Source: Sphingomonas sp. ERG5 (GTDB lineage Bacteria > Pseudomonadota > Alphaproteobacteria > Sphingomonadales > Sphingomonadaceae). From it: a stretch of DNA of 42,341 nucleotides. The stretch lies in NCBI RefSeq assembly GCF_000803065.1, contig NZ_JSXI01000044.1, positions 1-42,341 of the forward strand, given 5' to 3'. How positions within the stretch are numbered: position 1 is the stretch's first letter; the number at the start of each line of letters is the position of its first letter. Position numbers and translations under genes: made by a program. The notes beneath the pieces were generated by a model. That model saw only the letters and a list, made by a program, of their open reading frames with translations. It did no database searches and was not told the DNA's origin. Below are positions 7,467 through 14,347 of this stretch, piece after piece.

Positions 7467-8663
7467 TCATTCCGTAAAGGGCAGCCATTCGTCGACGACC
7501 CGGCCGTCTTCCACGACCTGAAGGGGACCAAATTGCAGCAAGGAACCCTCGGACTGATGCGGCCGTAGAAAGAGCCAGTCGTCAACCGTCAAAGGCTGTC
7601 GCTTGGGGCCCGAGAACATTGCCTGGTTATAGCTGACACCGAACCATTTGTTCGGCACGACTTCGGATGGCGAACATACTTCACCGCGCCAGTCGCCACC
7701 GTAAGTGAAATAGGTGCGTTCACGCGATTGCCGTCCGCCGAACAGCAGTGAGGAAAGCCATTGCGGGCCGGACAGATGAGTCCCGTCCCAGGCCTTGAGG
7801 ATCGGCGACGCGATAAAGATCGCAGGTTCGAAATCGGCCAGCAGATCCAGGTCGAACATCGTTCCCTTGAGCAGGCACGCCCCGGCGCTGATGTCGTTGA
7901 GCGGTGACTCTTCGTTGTTGTGCAAGGCAACCGTCGGACTGCCCGCGCCATTCCAGCAAATGTCTTTGCTCAGTTCGGGAAACTGGGCGCGAGCGATGGT
8001 CTTGAAGGCGGCATAGGCTTGGTTTGCCTTGTTGAAACTGGTGCTCCGGCTTTCAACCAGCGACGGAATTTTGCCGACATGAGCATCATAGCCCATCAGC
8101 CCGGAGAATTGCAGATGATCGGCTGCCGCCCGAATGGCTTGCAGCATGGTCTGCAGCATGGCCGGATCGGTGACGCCGCCGCGGTGAAGTCCGACATCGA
8201 TCTCGATGTTGATCCGCATGCGGATGTTCAACCCCCTGGCGAGCTGCAGATACTCGTCCAGCCGCTGTGGCGTATCCACCAGCCATTGTAGCTGCGTGGC
8301 CGGGTCGAAATGGGTATTGCCAAGATGGAGGTAGAAATGCCGCGCCGCCTGGGTGGGCATGGGTTTGCCCAGCAAGATGTCGCTGTCGGGAAAGCGATAG
8401 GCGGTCTGTCGCAGTTGCGGCTCGTGGAAGACCATCAGCGCCTGGGTTCCGGCCAATCGCATCAGCTCGTCCAGCATGGCGGGTACCGGCAATGATTTCT
8501 CGACCAGGCGGAGCCGTTTGGTCGGTGCAATAAGCGCCTTAAGTCGTTCAACGTTGCGCCGCATGCGGCTGCGGTCGAGCACCAGGGTCGGCCACGCAAT
8601 GCCATGCTGACGCAGCGCGGACTGCAGATCGGCAAAGTAAGGCGCATGGGCGTTGTTCGTCAT
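7467..8663 (-). CDS. PLP-dependent alanine-racemase-fold enzyme (D-threonine aldolase / D-serine dehydratase-like)
   Basis: The 398-aa protein matches the alanine racemase N-terminal barrel with a DSD1-type C-terminal domain. Early blocks are WPTLVLDRSRMRRNVERLKA and RLRLVEKSLPVPAMLD, where the Lys after V-E is the candidate PLP-binding lysine; classical members have a VKTHK-like motif instead. RINIEIDVGLHRGGV is the expected barrel strand with Arg and Gly-Gly, and WNGAGSPT is the phosphate-binding loop. The C-terminal PHQSEGSLLQFG block lies where DSD1/threonine aldolase proteins place metal ligands. The likely chemistry is on a beta-hydroxy D-amino acid, but the substrate cannot be read. 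The gene stands alone, with GAGAG upstream of the ATG. Confidence 0.75.
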   Translation of the reverse strand: MTNNAHAPYFADLQSALRQHGIAWPTLVLDRSRMRRNVERLKALIAPTKRLRLVEKSLPVPAMLDELMRLAGTQALMVFHEPQLRQTAYRFPDSDILLGKPMPTQAARHFYLHLGNTHFDPATQLQWLVDTPQRLDEYLQLARGLNIRMRINIEIDVGLHRGGVTDPAMLQTMLQAIRAAADHLQFSGLMGYDAHVGKIPSLVESRSTSFNKANQAYAAFKTIARAQFPELSKDICWNGAGSPTVALHNNEESPLNDISAGACLLKGTMFDLDLLADFEPAIFIASPILKAWDGTHLSGPQWLSSLLFGGRQSRERTYFTYGGDWRGEVCSPSEVVPNKWFGVSYNQAMFSGPKRQPLTVDDWLFLRPHQSEGSLLQFGPLQVVEDGRVVDEWLPFTE

Positions 8664-8773
8664 CGATCCGATCTCTCAAGCGACTGCAGCGAACCCGCCT
8701 TATAGGCTGGTAAAGCGAAGGCACAGCGGAGATCGCGGTCGCGGCGCTCGTCCGGGCGACCGTCGATCGAGCC

Positions 8774-9106
8774 TCAGCCCGGATAGCGCCCCATCGCCTT
8801 GGCATAGCGCTCGCCCCAATCGGCCACGGGCGCCAGGGCGGTGTTGAGCGTCATGCCCCAGTCGGACAGGGCATAATCGACGCGTGGCGGAACCTGATTG
8901 AACATGGTGCGGGTGACGAGTTCATCGCGCTCGAGCTCGCGCAATTGCTGGATCAGCATCTTCTCGGTCACGCCGATCACGCGGCGCTTGAGTTCGCCGA
9001 AGCGCAGCGGCCCGGCGTTCAATTCCCACAGAATGACCGCTTTCCACTTGCCGCCGACCACGTCGAACGCAGGGCCGATCCCGCAGGCATAAGTTTTTTT
9101 CGCCAT
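8774..9106 (-). CDS. HxlR-family winged-helix regulator
   Basis: A 110-aa protein with the HxlR signature: CGIGPAFDVVGGKWKAVILW, then LNAGPLRFGELKRRVIGVTE, KMLIQQLRELERDELVTR and VDYALSDWGMTL. C8 near the N-terminus is conserved in many HxlR proteins that sense oxidants or electrophiles; that role here is inference. The start ATG (9104-9106) matches the family length; the frame stays open far upstream but only as an antisense shadow of the dehydrogenase gene. It is divergent from the imine-reductase-like gene, and the shared 108-nt gap holds an inverted repeat. This is the usual arrangement for HxlR and the oxidoreductase gene it controls. Confidence 0.9.
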   Translation of the reverse strand: MAKKTYACGIGPAFDVVGGKWKAVILWELNAGPLRFGELKRRVIGVTEKMLIQQLRELERDELVTRTMFNQVPPRVDYALSDWGMTLNTALAPVADWGERYAKAMGRYPG

Positions 9107-9132
9107 GATTCCAACCTGACATACCAAAAGGT

Positions 9133-9159
9133 AAGTACCTGACAAAATAGTCGGTACTT
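9133..9159. promoter_or_regulatory. Probable HxlR operator
   Basis: Inverted arms AAGTACC (9133-9139) and GGTACTT (9153-9159) are separated by 13 nt, a spacing of 20 bp between equivalent positions, in the gap between the divergent HxlR and dehydrogenase genes. Arms of this type and place fit an HxlR dimer site. Binding is inferred. Confidence 0.55.
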
Positions 9160-9214
9160 GCTCGATCGAGTGCAGCTTTCCTATCTCCGCCGACACCAAT
9201 TGAGGAGACGGAAA

Positions 9215-10084
9215 ATGACTGACGTGACGATCATCGGACTGGGCCAGATGGGCCTGAAACTGGCGGAACTGATGCTGGAAGCGGGCAAGTCCGTCACGCT
9301 GTGGAACCGCAGTGCGGACAAGGCGGCCGAACTTGTCGCGCGGGGCGCGCAATTTGCGCCAAGCCAGGCGGCAGCGATCGCGGCCAGCCCGATGACGCTG
9401 ATCTGCGTTTACGATTACGCGGCGGCGGATGAAATCCTCAACGCCGAGGGTGTGGGCGCGGCGCTCGATGGTCATCTCGTCATCAATCTCGGCACCGGCA
9501 GCCCGGAAGATGCGCGTGATGCCGAAGCCTATGTCACGCGGCGTGGCGGGCGCTATCTTGACGGCGCGATCCAGGCCGCGCCAAGTCAGATGGGGCAGGA
9601 CGATACGCCGATCCTGATTTCCGGATCCGCCGCGGTGTTCGCCGAGGCGCTGCCCGTGCTGAACATATTGGCGGGCAATCCGACGCATCTTGGCGAGCGC
9701 ATCGACGCGGCGGCGTTCATGGACCTCGCCACCTTGTCCTATGTCTATGGCGCATTCGGCGGCTTTCTGCACGGCGCGCGGATCGCCGAGTCCGTCGATA
9801 TCAGCGTGGCGACCTTCGGCCGGATCGTCGCGCAAATCTCGCCGACGTTCGGCACGTTCTTCAAGCACGAAGCGGCGGTGATCGACTCCGGCGACTTCGC
9901 CATCACGGAAAGCCCGCTGCGCATTTCGATCCCGGCGGTCGAGCGCATCCTGCGTACGTCGGAAGGGCTTGGCATCAACACCGAATTGCCGGCCTTGCTG
10001 CACCAATGGCTTGGCAGGGCTGGGCAAGCAGGACTGGCGGACGAGGAACTGGCGGCGATGATCAAGATCCTCCGCGCCGGCTGA
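9215..10084 (+). CDS. NAD(P)-binding imine reductase-like dehydrogenase
   Basis: A 289-aa member of the beta-hydroxyacid dehydrogenase / imine reductase superfamily. The Rossmann motif VTIIGLGQMGLKLAELMLEA is followed by TLWNRSADKAAELV, whose Asn-Arg-Ser is typical of NADPH-preferring enzymes. GRYLDGAIQAAPSQMGQDDT is the imine-reductase-type active-site block, and the C-terminal helical domain follows. The catalytic Lys of hydroxyisobutyrate dehydrogenases is not evident, which favours the imine reductase group. The start ATG (9215) has GAGGAG 7 nt upstream. It is divergent from the HxlR gene and so probably induced through it. Substrate unknown. Confidence 0.85.
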   Translation: MTDVTIIGLGQMGLKLAELMLEAGKSVTLWNRSADKAAELVARGAQFAPSQAAAIAASPMTLICVYDYAAADEILNAEGVGAALDGHLVINLGTGSPEDARDAEAYVTRRGGRYLDGAIQAAPSQMGQDDTPILISGSAAVFAEALPVLNILAGNPTHLGERIDAAAFMDLATLSYVYGAFGGFLHGARIAESVDISVATFGRIVAQISPTFGTFFKHEAAVIDSGDFAITESPLRISIPAVERILRTSEGLGINTELPALLHQWLGRAGQAGLADEELAAMIKILRAG

Positions 10085-10143
10085 GCGGGTGCGGCGCGGG
10101 TCGATCGATTCAAACCGCCGCGCCGCGCCTGTAATCGGGGTGC

Positions 10144-12636
10144 ATGCCAACAGTCCCGATAGAGCAGAACCGCATTGGCCTTGCCAGTGCCAGTGGAGCA
10201 ACCCTTCGCCCCGGCGATTACAAAGATACCGGGCTGGAGGCCCTGGGCGCGGGGCTGAAGCAGCTCGGCGGGAGCGGTATGGCGGTGGCGGAGGAGGCGC
10301 ATCGGCAGTTCGTGGTCGATGACGCGGCGGTGAAGGGTGCCTGGAATGGCTATTCGCGGGCGTCTCGTGCGGTGCTGGACGACCTGCAGCGCGATCCCGG
10401 CGATCCCGGGGCGAGTGGCGCGGCGACACATCAGATGCTGGGCGAGTTGCGCGGTCAGGTTCTGGCCGGGCTCGGCAATGACCGCCAGCGCGCGCTGGCG
10501 GCACGCTCGATCGACGAGCGGCTCGGGATCGACGCGCTGAAGATCCAGGGAATCATCGACGGCAAGCGGGCGGCGGCGCGGGAGCGCGAGACCTATCAGC
10601 TGCGCGACAATTCGGCGGATGATGCGGTCGCTCATGCCGAAGACCCCATGCTGTCGAAGAAGTTCGCGCGGACTGGTGAAGAGACGTTCGGCACGGCACA
10701 TGAAGCGCTGCACTATCGCTCGGGCATCAATCTGCGCATCACCGACGCCCGGACGCGGACTGACCCACTGGCGGCGAAGGCGTGGCTGGAAAGTAACCGC
10801 GCGACCATGACGCCGGGGGATCTTGCTGCGGCGGAGCGGGCACTGACCACGCCGCTGGCCGATCTGCGCGCGGTGGCCGATGCGGATGCGCCGGAGCTGG
10901 CGCGAGCACCGCTCGCGCCGGTGACGCCGCCGATGGGCGGGACGGAAGAGCTCGACGCGAAGATGCGTGTCATCACGCCGCAGCTTATACCCGATGGCAA
11001 GGATGGTCTGGCGTCGCTGGTGCAACGTTATCACGGTGATGCGGCCAAGGCATGGGGTGCGATGCTGCTGGGCGCCGGCACGCTCGATGCAACGATCGCG
11101 CGCGAGGGCGACAAATGGTTCGCATCGCTTGCTGACAATGAGCGGGGTTTTATCGCGGAGAATATGGCGCTGCTCGGCGCAACCGCGTCGTCGCGCGTGG
11201 CGCTATCGCCCGAGCAGCGTGATGAGCAGCGGGGCTGGATCGAGGCGCAGCCATGGGACGAAACGCGCAAGGCCCGCGCGTTGGACGAGCTCGAGCAGCG
11301 CGATGCGCGCGAGGAGCAGCGCCGCACGCGAGCAGCAAGTGCCGCGAAGGACGCGGCATACGCGCTGACCGACGAACTGGGGACGGGGTTCACCTCGATC
11401 GCGCAGCTGCCACCGGAGATGCGTCGCGCGCTGGATGACGAGACACAGACGGCATTGACGCGGCAGGCCAAAGCGAATGCAAAGCCGGTGCCGGTTGAAC
11501 CGCTGGGTGAGGATGCGCATGACCTTACGTTGCTCGCGGCGACCGACCGGCAGGAGTTCGTGAAGACGGATCTGCGGCTGTACCGCGACCGGGTCACACC
11601 GGAGGAATATGACGCGCTGGTCACAGCGCAGCAGGGCTGGCGCGCTTCGCCGCCAGCGATTTCTGTGGTGATGGGACAGCGGACCTGGGAGACGATCGGG
11701 CAGAAGACTGGGGAACTGGGCTTGCGATCGATCGAGCCGGCAATGCGCGCGCGACCCGAAAATGCCTTATACTTCCGGCGCTCTGGTGAGGGCGACGGTT
11801 TTCAATTTCATGAAGTTGCCGACAAGAACCGTACACCGTCCGGCTATATAAAGGATGATTATCGGACTCCAGCCGAACCCCGCGCATGGCTGGACGAGAT
11901 CAAGCCGCCAGAAGGGAAGGAAGTTCCATATCCCGACGGCGGCCCCGGCGAGGAAGGGCTGACGATTGAGGGAAGACGTAAGATCAGAAAGGAGGTCGGG
12001 TATTTTTATACCCTTCCAGAGGTGAAAGCATTTCTGGATGTCCTCTCGCATACAGAGGGCACGGAAAAAGATGGATATAAAACAACCCATTTCCCTCGAG
12101 GGCCAGTAGACAATTTAGAGGCGTTCCCGAAGGAAAGGCTTCCATCCGGTCGATATCAAATAGAATATAGAAGATGGAAGAATCACGGCGGTGAATGGTT
12201 CTCCAGGACAGATTTTGAGCCTGTGACGCAGGATGTCGTTGCAATTACTGCCCTACGTCAAGGGAAAGTGATTTCCGCGTTACTTGATGGTGATTTGAAC
12301 AAGGCGTTTTCGCTGTCGGCCAGAATATTCGCGTCGATCCCGATGAGTGCCGACGCTGATCGTAGCGGATTTGTCAGAGGTAAATGGAAGCCGAAAAATA
12401 ACGACCCGAAGAAAGATGATGAGGGTCGTCAGCCGACTCCGGTGCGATTCAAAGATTTGCCAGCGTTGTTCGCTATGCGCCTGAACGCTCGCCGAGAAGA
12501 GTTCGAGAAAGCGAAACTGACTTGGGAGGCCGATCGCCAGGTGCCCCCCCCCATCATTCATCTCACCCTTTCAATGGCGTTCCTTCGGTATAAAGGGCTT
12601 CTGATGAATCCGATGGACATAAGGAGAACATTTTGA
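10144..12636 (+). CDS. Phage virion-like protein with C-terminal lambda-endolysin-like domain; possible toxin
   Basis: An 830-aa protein in two parts. Residues 1 to ~540 are Ala/Arg-rich and mostly helical; the opening (MPTVPIEQNRIGLASASGAT, then an E-A-L-G-A-G-L block) is like internal virion or tail proteins of tailed phages. Residues ~625-735 match lambda R endolysin block by block: LSHTEGTEKDGYKT (candidate catalytic Glu638), SGRYQIEYRRW (668-678), DFEPVTQD (690-697) and IFASIP (728-733). Lambda R is a lytic transglycosylase acting on peptidoglycan. No signal peptide is visible. Base composition drops sharply near residue 540 (about 72% GC in 11221-11280, 45% in 12001-12060). A C9 run (12544-12552) near the end could shift the C-terminus. 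Either a captured phage protein or a contact-dependent toxin; the lysozyme-like fold is the firmer part. Confidence 0.75.
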   Translation: MPTVPIEQNRIGLASASGATLRPGDYKDTGLEALGAGLKQLGGSGMAVAEEAHRQFVVDDAAVKGAWNGYSRASRAVLDDLQRDPGDPGASGAATHQMLGELRGQVLAGLGNDRQRALAARSIDERLGIDALKIQGIIDGKRAAARERETYQLRDNSADDAVAHAEDPMLSKKFARTGEETFGTAHEALHYRSGINLRITDARTRTDPLAAKAWLESNRATMTPGDLAAAERALTTPLADLRAVADADAPELARAPLAPVTPPMGGTEELDAKMRVITPQLIPDGKDGLASLVQRYHGDAAKAWGAMLLGAGTLDATIAREGDKWFASLADNERGFIAENMALLGATASSRVALSPEQRDEQRGWIEAQPWDETRKARALDELEQRDAREEQRRTRAASAAKDAAYALTDELGTGFTSIAQLPPEMRRALDDETQTALTRQAKANAKPVPVEPLGEDAHDLTLLAATDRQEFVKTDLRLYRDRVTPEEYDALVTAQQGWRASPPAISVVMGQRTWETIGQKTGELGLRSIEPAMRARPENALYFRRSGEGDGFQFHEVADKNRTPSGYIKDDYRTPAEPRAWLDEIKPPEGKEVPYPDGGPGEEGLTIEGRRKIRKEVGYFYTLPEVKAFLDVLSHTEGTEKDGYKTTHFPRGPVDNLEAFPKERLPSGRYQIEYRRWKNHGGEWFSRTDFEPVTQDVVAITALRQGKVISALLDGDLNKAFSLSARIFASIPMSADADRSGFVRGKWKPKNNDPKKDDEGRQPTPVRFKDLPALFAMRLNARREEFEKAKLTWEADRQVPPPIIHLTLSMAFLRYKGLLMNPMDIRRTF

Positions 12637-12692
12637 CATTCTGGTAGACATCGTATCGCCTTTGCGGCGATTAATGTCTTATGGGGTAATAG

Positions 12693-13328
12693 ATGAACCC
12701 GTTTCGGAGCCGGCTCTGGCTGATGTTGGCAATGGCGCTGCAAATCGCGGGGTGTCAGGGTGTGGAATCTCCGTCGCGCGCCGAGATTGGCGGGTTGGAT
12801 AAACCCTTGTCAGTCATACTGGGGGAATTCGAAAAATGGGGCGGGTGTCGCATGCAGGCGCCTTCTGCCGTTTTTGGCATGGACTGCAACTTGCAAGGGG
12901 ACGGGTTCGAGATTTTCTATGTGCAGGACAAAGCGGGGCAGGCTTTTGTCGGGCAGCCCTATTCGGTGCAGCTTTCCCTGCGAACCAGCGACGAGAATGA
13001 GGGCAAGGTTAGCTCCAGGCGCAAAGCCGAAATTATCCGCTTTGTCGAATATTTCGTTTCTGATTGGCCTGAGGCGGCCCAATGGCTTTCAGCTGCGATT
13101 GACAAAGTGAATCGAGGTAAGTTGGCCGATTGCCCTGAGTTCATACGTGTTCGGGGAATCGCGGTCATGATACAAAAAGATATGCTGGTCGCGGGGGAGC
13201 GTGCAGTACTTACGATAACCAGAGAATCCACCAATAAGAATCTCACAACATTAGATGTTTTAAAACGCTGTAATTTGTGCGGATACAATAAGGGTTTCTG
13301 CCTCATGAACTACCATAAATCCAGATAG
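12693..13328 (+). CDS. Lipoprotein downstream of the endolysin-like protein; candidate immunity protein
   Basis: The 211-aa product begins MNPFRSRLWLMLAMALQIAG followed by Cys21, a clean lipobox (QIAGC), so it should be lipid-anchored in the periplasm. No family is recognised. It is rich in cysteine: besides C21 there are Cys residues at the CRMQAPSAVFGMDC stretch, CPEFIR, and CNLCGYNKGFC near the end, suggesting disulfides. The gene is AT-rich (about 37% GC in 13201-13260), unlike the chromosome around it, but like the C-terminal third of the preceding gene, from which it is 56 nt away on the same strand. A periplasmic protein next to a peptidoglycan hydrolase is the classic position for an immunity protein; this is inference from layout only. 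GGGGT lies upstream of the ATG. Confidence 0.65.
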   Translation: MNPFRSRLWLMLAMALQIAGCQGVESPSRAEIGGLDKPLSVILGEFEKWGGCRMQAPSAVFGMDCNLQGDGFEIFYVQDKAGQAFVGQPYSVQLSLRTSDENEGKVSSRRKAEIIRFVEYFVSDWPEAAQWLSAAIDKVNRGKLADCPEFIRVRGIAVMIQKDMLVAGERAVLTITRESTNKNLTTLDVLKRCNLCGYNKGFCLMNYHKSR

Positions 13329-13440
13329 AGTGGTTTTCGATTATAGGTAGATGCGTACTCCGAGTAGAGGCCAGAAAAACCGATTCGCTTTTTTGCACTT
13401 TCCGCATGAAAGGATTCGGCGTTAATCGACAGGGGGATGG

Positions 13441-13911
13441 GTGATTTTTCAGCATTTGCTACCGCGAGGAGCATTCATCGGCAGAGTGTGAATCGTTGCG
13501 ATGGCCGTATTTCAGCTCTCTAGTTGCGGCTTCGATTCCGAGAACAGGAACGAAAGTGTTACGCAAAATGAGATCGGGAATATCAGTTTAATCGATACCG
13601 ATACTCTATTGCCGGGTAGCGCGACTAATGTATTCATCGTCGAACGTCATTTTCAAGATACGATTCAATTTGTCAGATTCGATGCTGACTCGAGCGAGGC
13701 TGAAGCATTTTCGCGGAAATTCCTTGAAGGGAGAAGTCCCGTACTTGGTGAAGATCCACACCTCCCCGATTTGAAAGCGGATTGGTGGATCAAATCCTTT
13801 CCGAAAGGAGCGCGTGGCGGAAGGGTGGATAAAGTTCACCTGACTCGTCTCCTGGTCTTGCTGGATAAAGGCAGCAAATCCAGAGTTTGGATTCGGTTGT
13901 CCAATAGCTGA
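13441..13911 (+). pseudogene. Second lipoprotein gene, interrupted by an in-frame TGA in its signal peptide
   Basis: An ATG at 13501 gives a 136-aa product, but it starts inside what looks like a lipoprotein signal: the lipobox Cys (FQLSSCGFDSEN) comes only nine residues in. Reading the same frame upstream gives a better gene: a GTG at 13441 just after AGGGGG, then VIFQHLLPRGAFIGRV, a TGA at 13489-13491, then IVAMAVFQLSSCG. Joined, this is a plausible n-region, hydrophobic core and lipobox broken by one stop codon. The mature part (acidic, then a basic tail ending VWIRLSNS) matches no family known to me. It is AT-rich like its neighbours. A sequencing error or use of the internal ATG remains possible, so treat it as a probable recent pseudogene. 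Confidence 0.45.
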
Positions 13912-14040
13912 ATTCGGGGAGTTATCAGCGCTGACAAAAAAGGACGGCGCCAGCTCGGGCATCCGCAATGGTAAACAATATCAGGTCACGGCTCAGCAGC
14001 TGAAAAGTTATGCCAAGGGGTCGGGAATATATGACAACTA
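13844..14040 (+). pseudogene. Orphan C-terminal gene fragment
   Basis: After an in-frame stop at 13841-13843 this frame runs open to a TAG at 14038-14040 without a usable start codon. From about 13910 it reads like real protein: EFGELSALTKKDGASSG, IRNGKQYQVTAQQL, KSYAKGSGIYDN, balanced in composition and unlike the Arg/Pro-rich shadows of this genome. It overlaps the end of the interrupted lipoprotein gene in another frame. It may be the tail of a displaced gene from the same AT-rich cassette, for example an earlier C-terminal domain of the upstream protein. No family is recognised. Confidence 0.3.
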
Positions 14041-14140
14041 GCCGCGCAGCATTGTGCATCACAATATCGTTATAACCATGCTTTGCGCGTCCGATTGTCC
14101 ACGGCGACATTCAGATGGTGATCCTTCGGCATCAAGGGCT

Positions 14141-14347
14141 TCAGAAAAAAGCTTCCAGATGAGACCAATGAATAATTTCGCCCGGAATCGGATAGACAAG
14201 AAGCTGAGTGCTCCATTCCGCGACGTCCTGCCATTGTACCCAGAATCCACCGGAGCCGCCAAACCGCTCGGTTTGGACCTTGACCCCCAGCCAGCCAAAA
14301 TCATCATCCTGACTGAACTCATAACGGAGCGTCAGGCTGGCGCTCAT
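14141..14347 (-). CDS. Small hypothetical protein overlapping the GH92 stop; probably truncated
   Basis: A 68-aa frame whose ATG (14345-14347) overlaps the GH92 stop by 4 nt (ATGA), so it could be translated by coupling. The sequence (MSASLTLRYEFSQDDDFGWL, then GGSGGFWVQWQDVAEW and LLVYPIPGEIIHWSHLEAFF) has the look of small beta-rich proteins in which a GSGGFW-type turn is followed by a Tyr-Pro block, seen in some immunity-type domains; this resemblance is by eye only. It stops abruptly just after a T6 run. Adding one T would continue the frame as LKPLMPKDHHLNVAVDNRTR, a natural-looking C-terminus, so a frameshift is likely. Function unknown. Confidence 0.4.
   Translation of the reverse strand: MSASLTLRYEFSQDDDFGWLGVKVQTERFGGSGGFWVQWQDVAEWSTQLLVYPIPGEIIHWSHLEAFF

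Noticed and set aside
9107..10504. Long upstream extension of the HxlR frame
   Set aside because: It runs antisense through the imine-reductase-like gene; the HxlR family starts near the MAKKTYACG position.
13606..14110. Minus-strand frames opposite the broken lipoprotein gene and fragment
   Set aside because: No ribosome sites or family resemblance; the plus-strand reading gives more protein-like sequence.
10144..14140. Complete prophage
   Set aside because: Apart from the virion-like/endolysin protein there is no terminase, capsid, tail, integrase or att repeat in the window.
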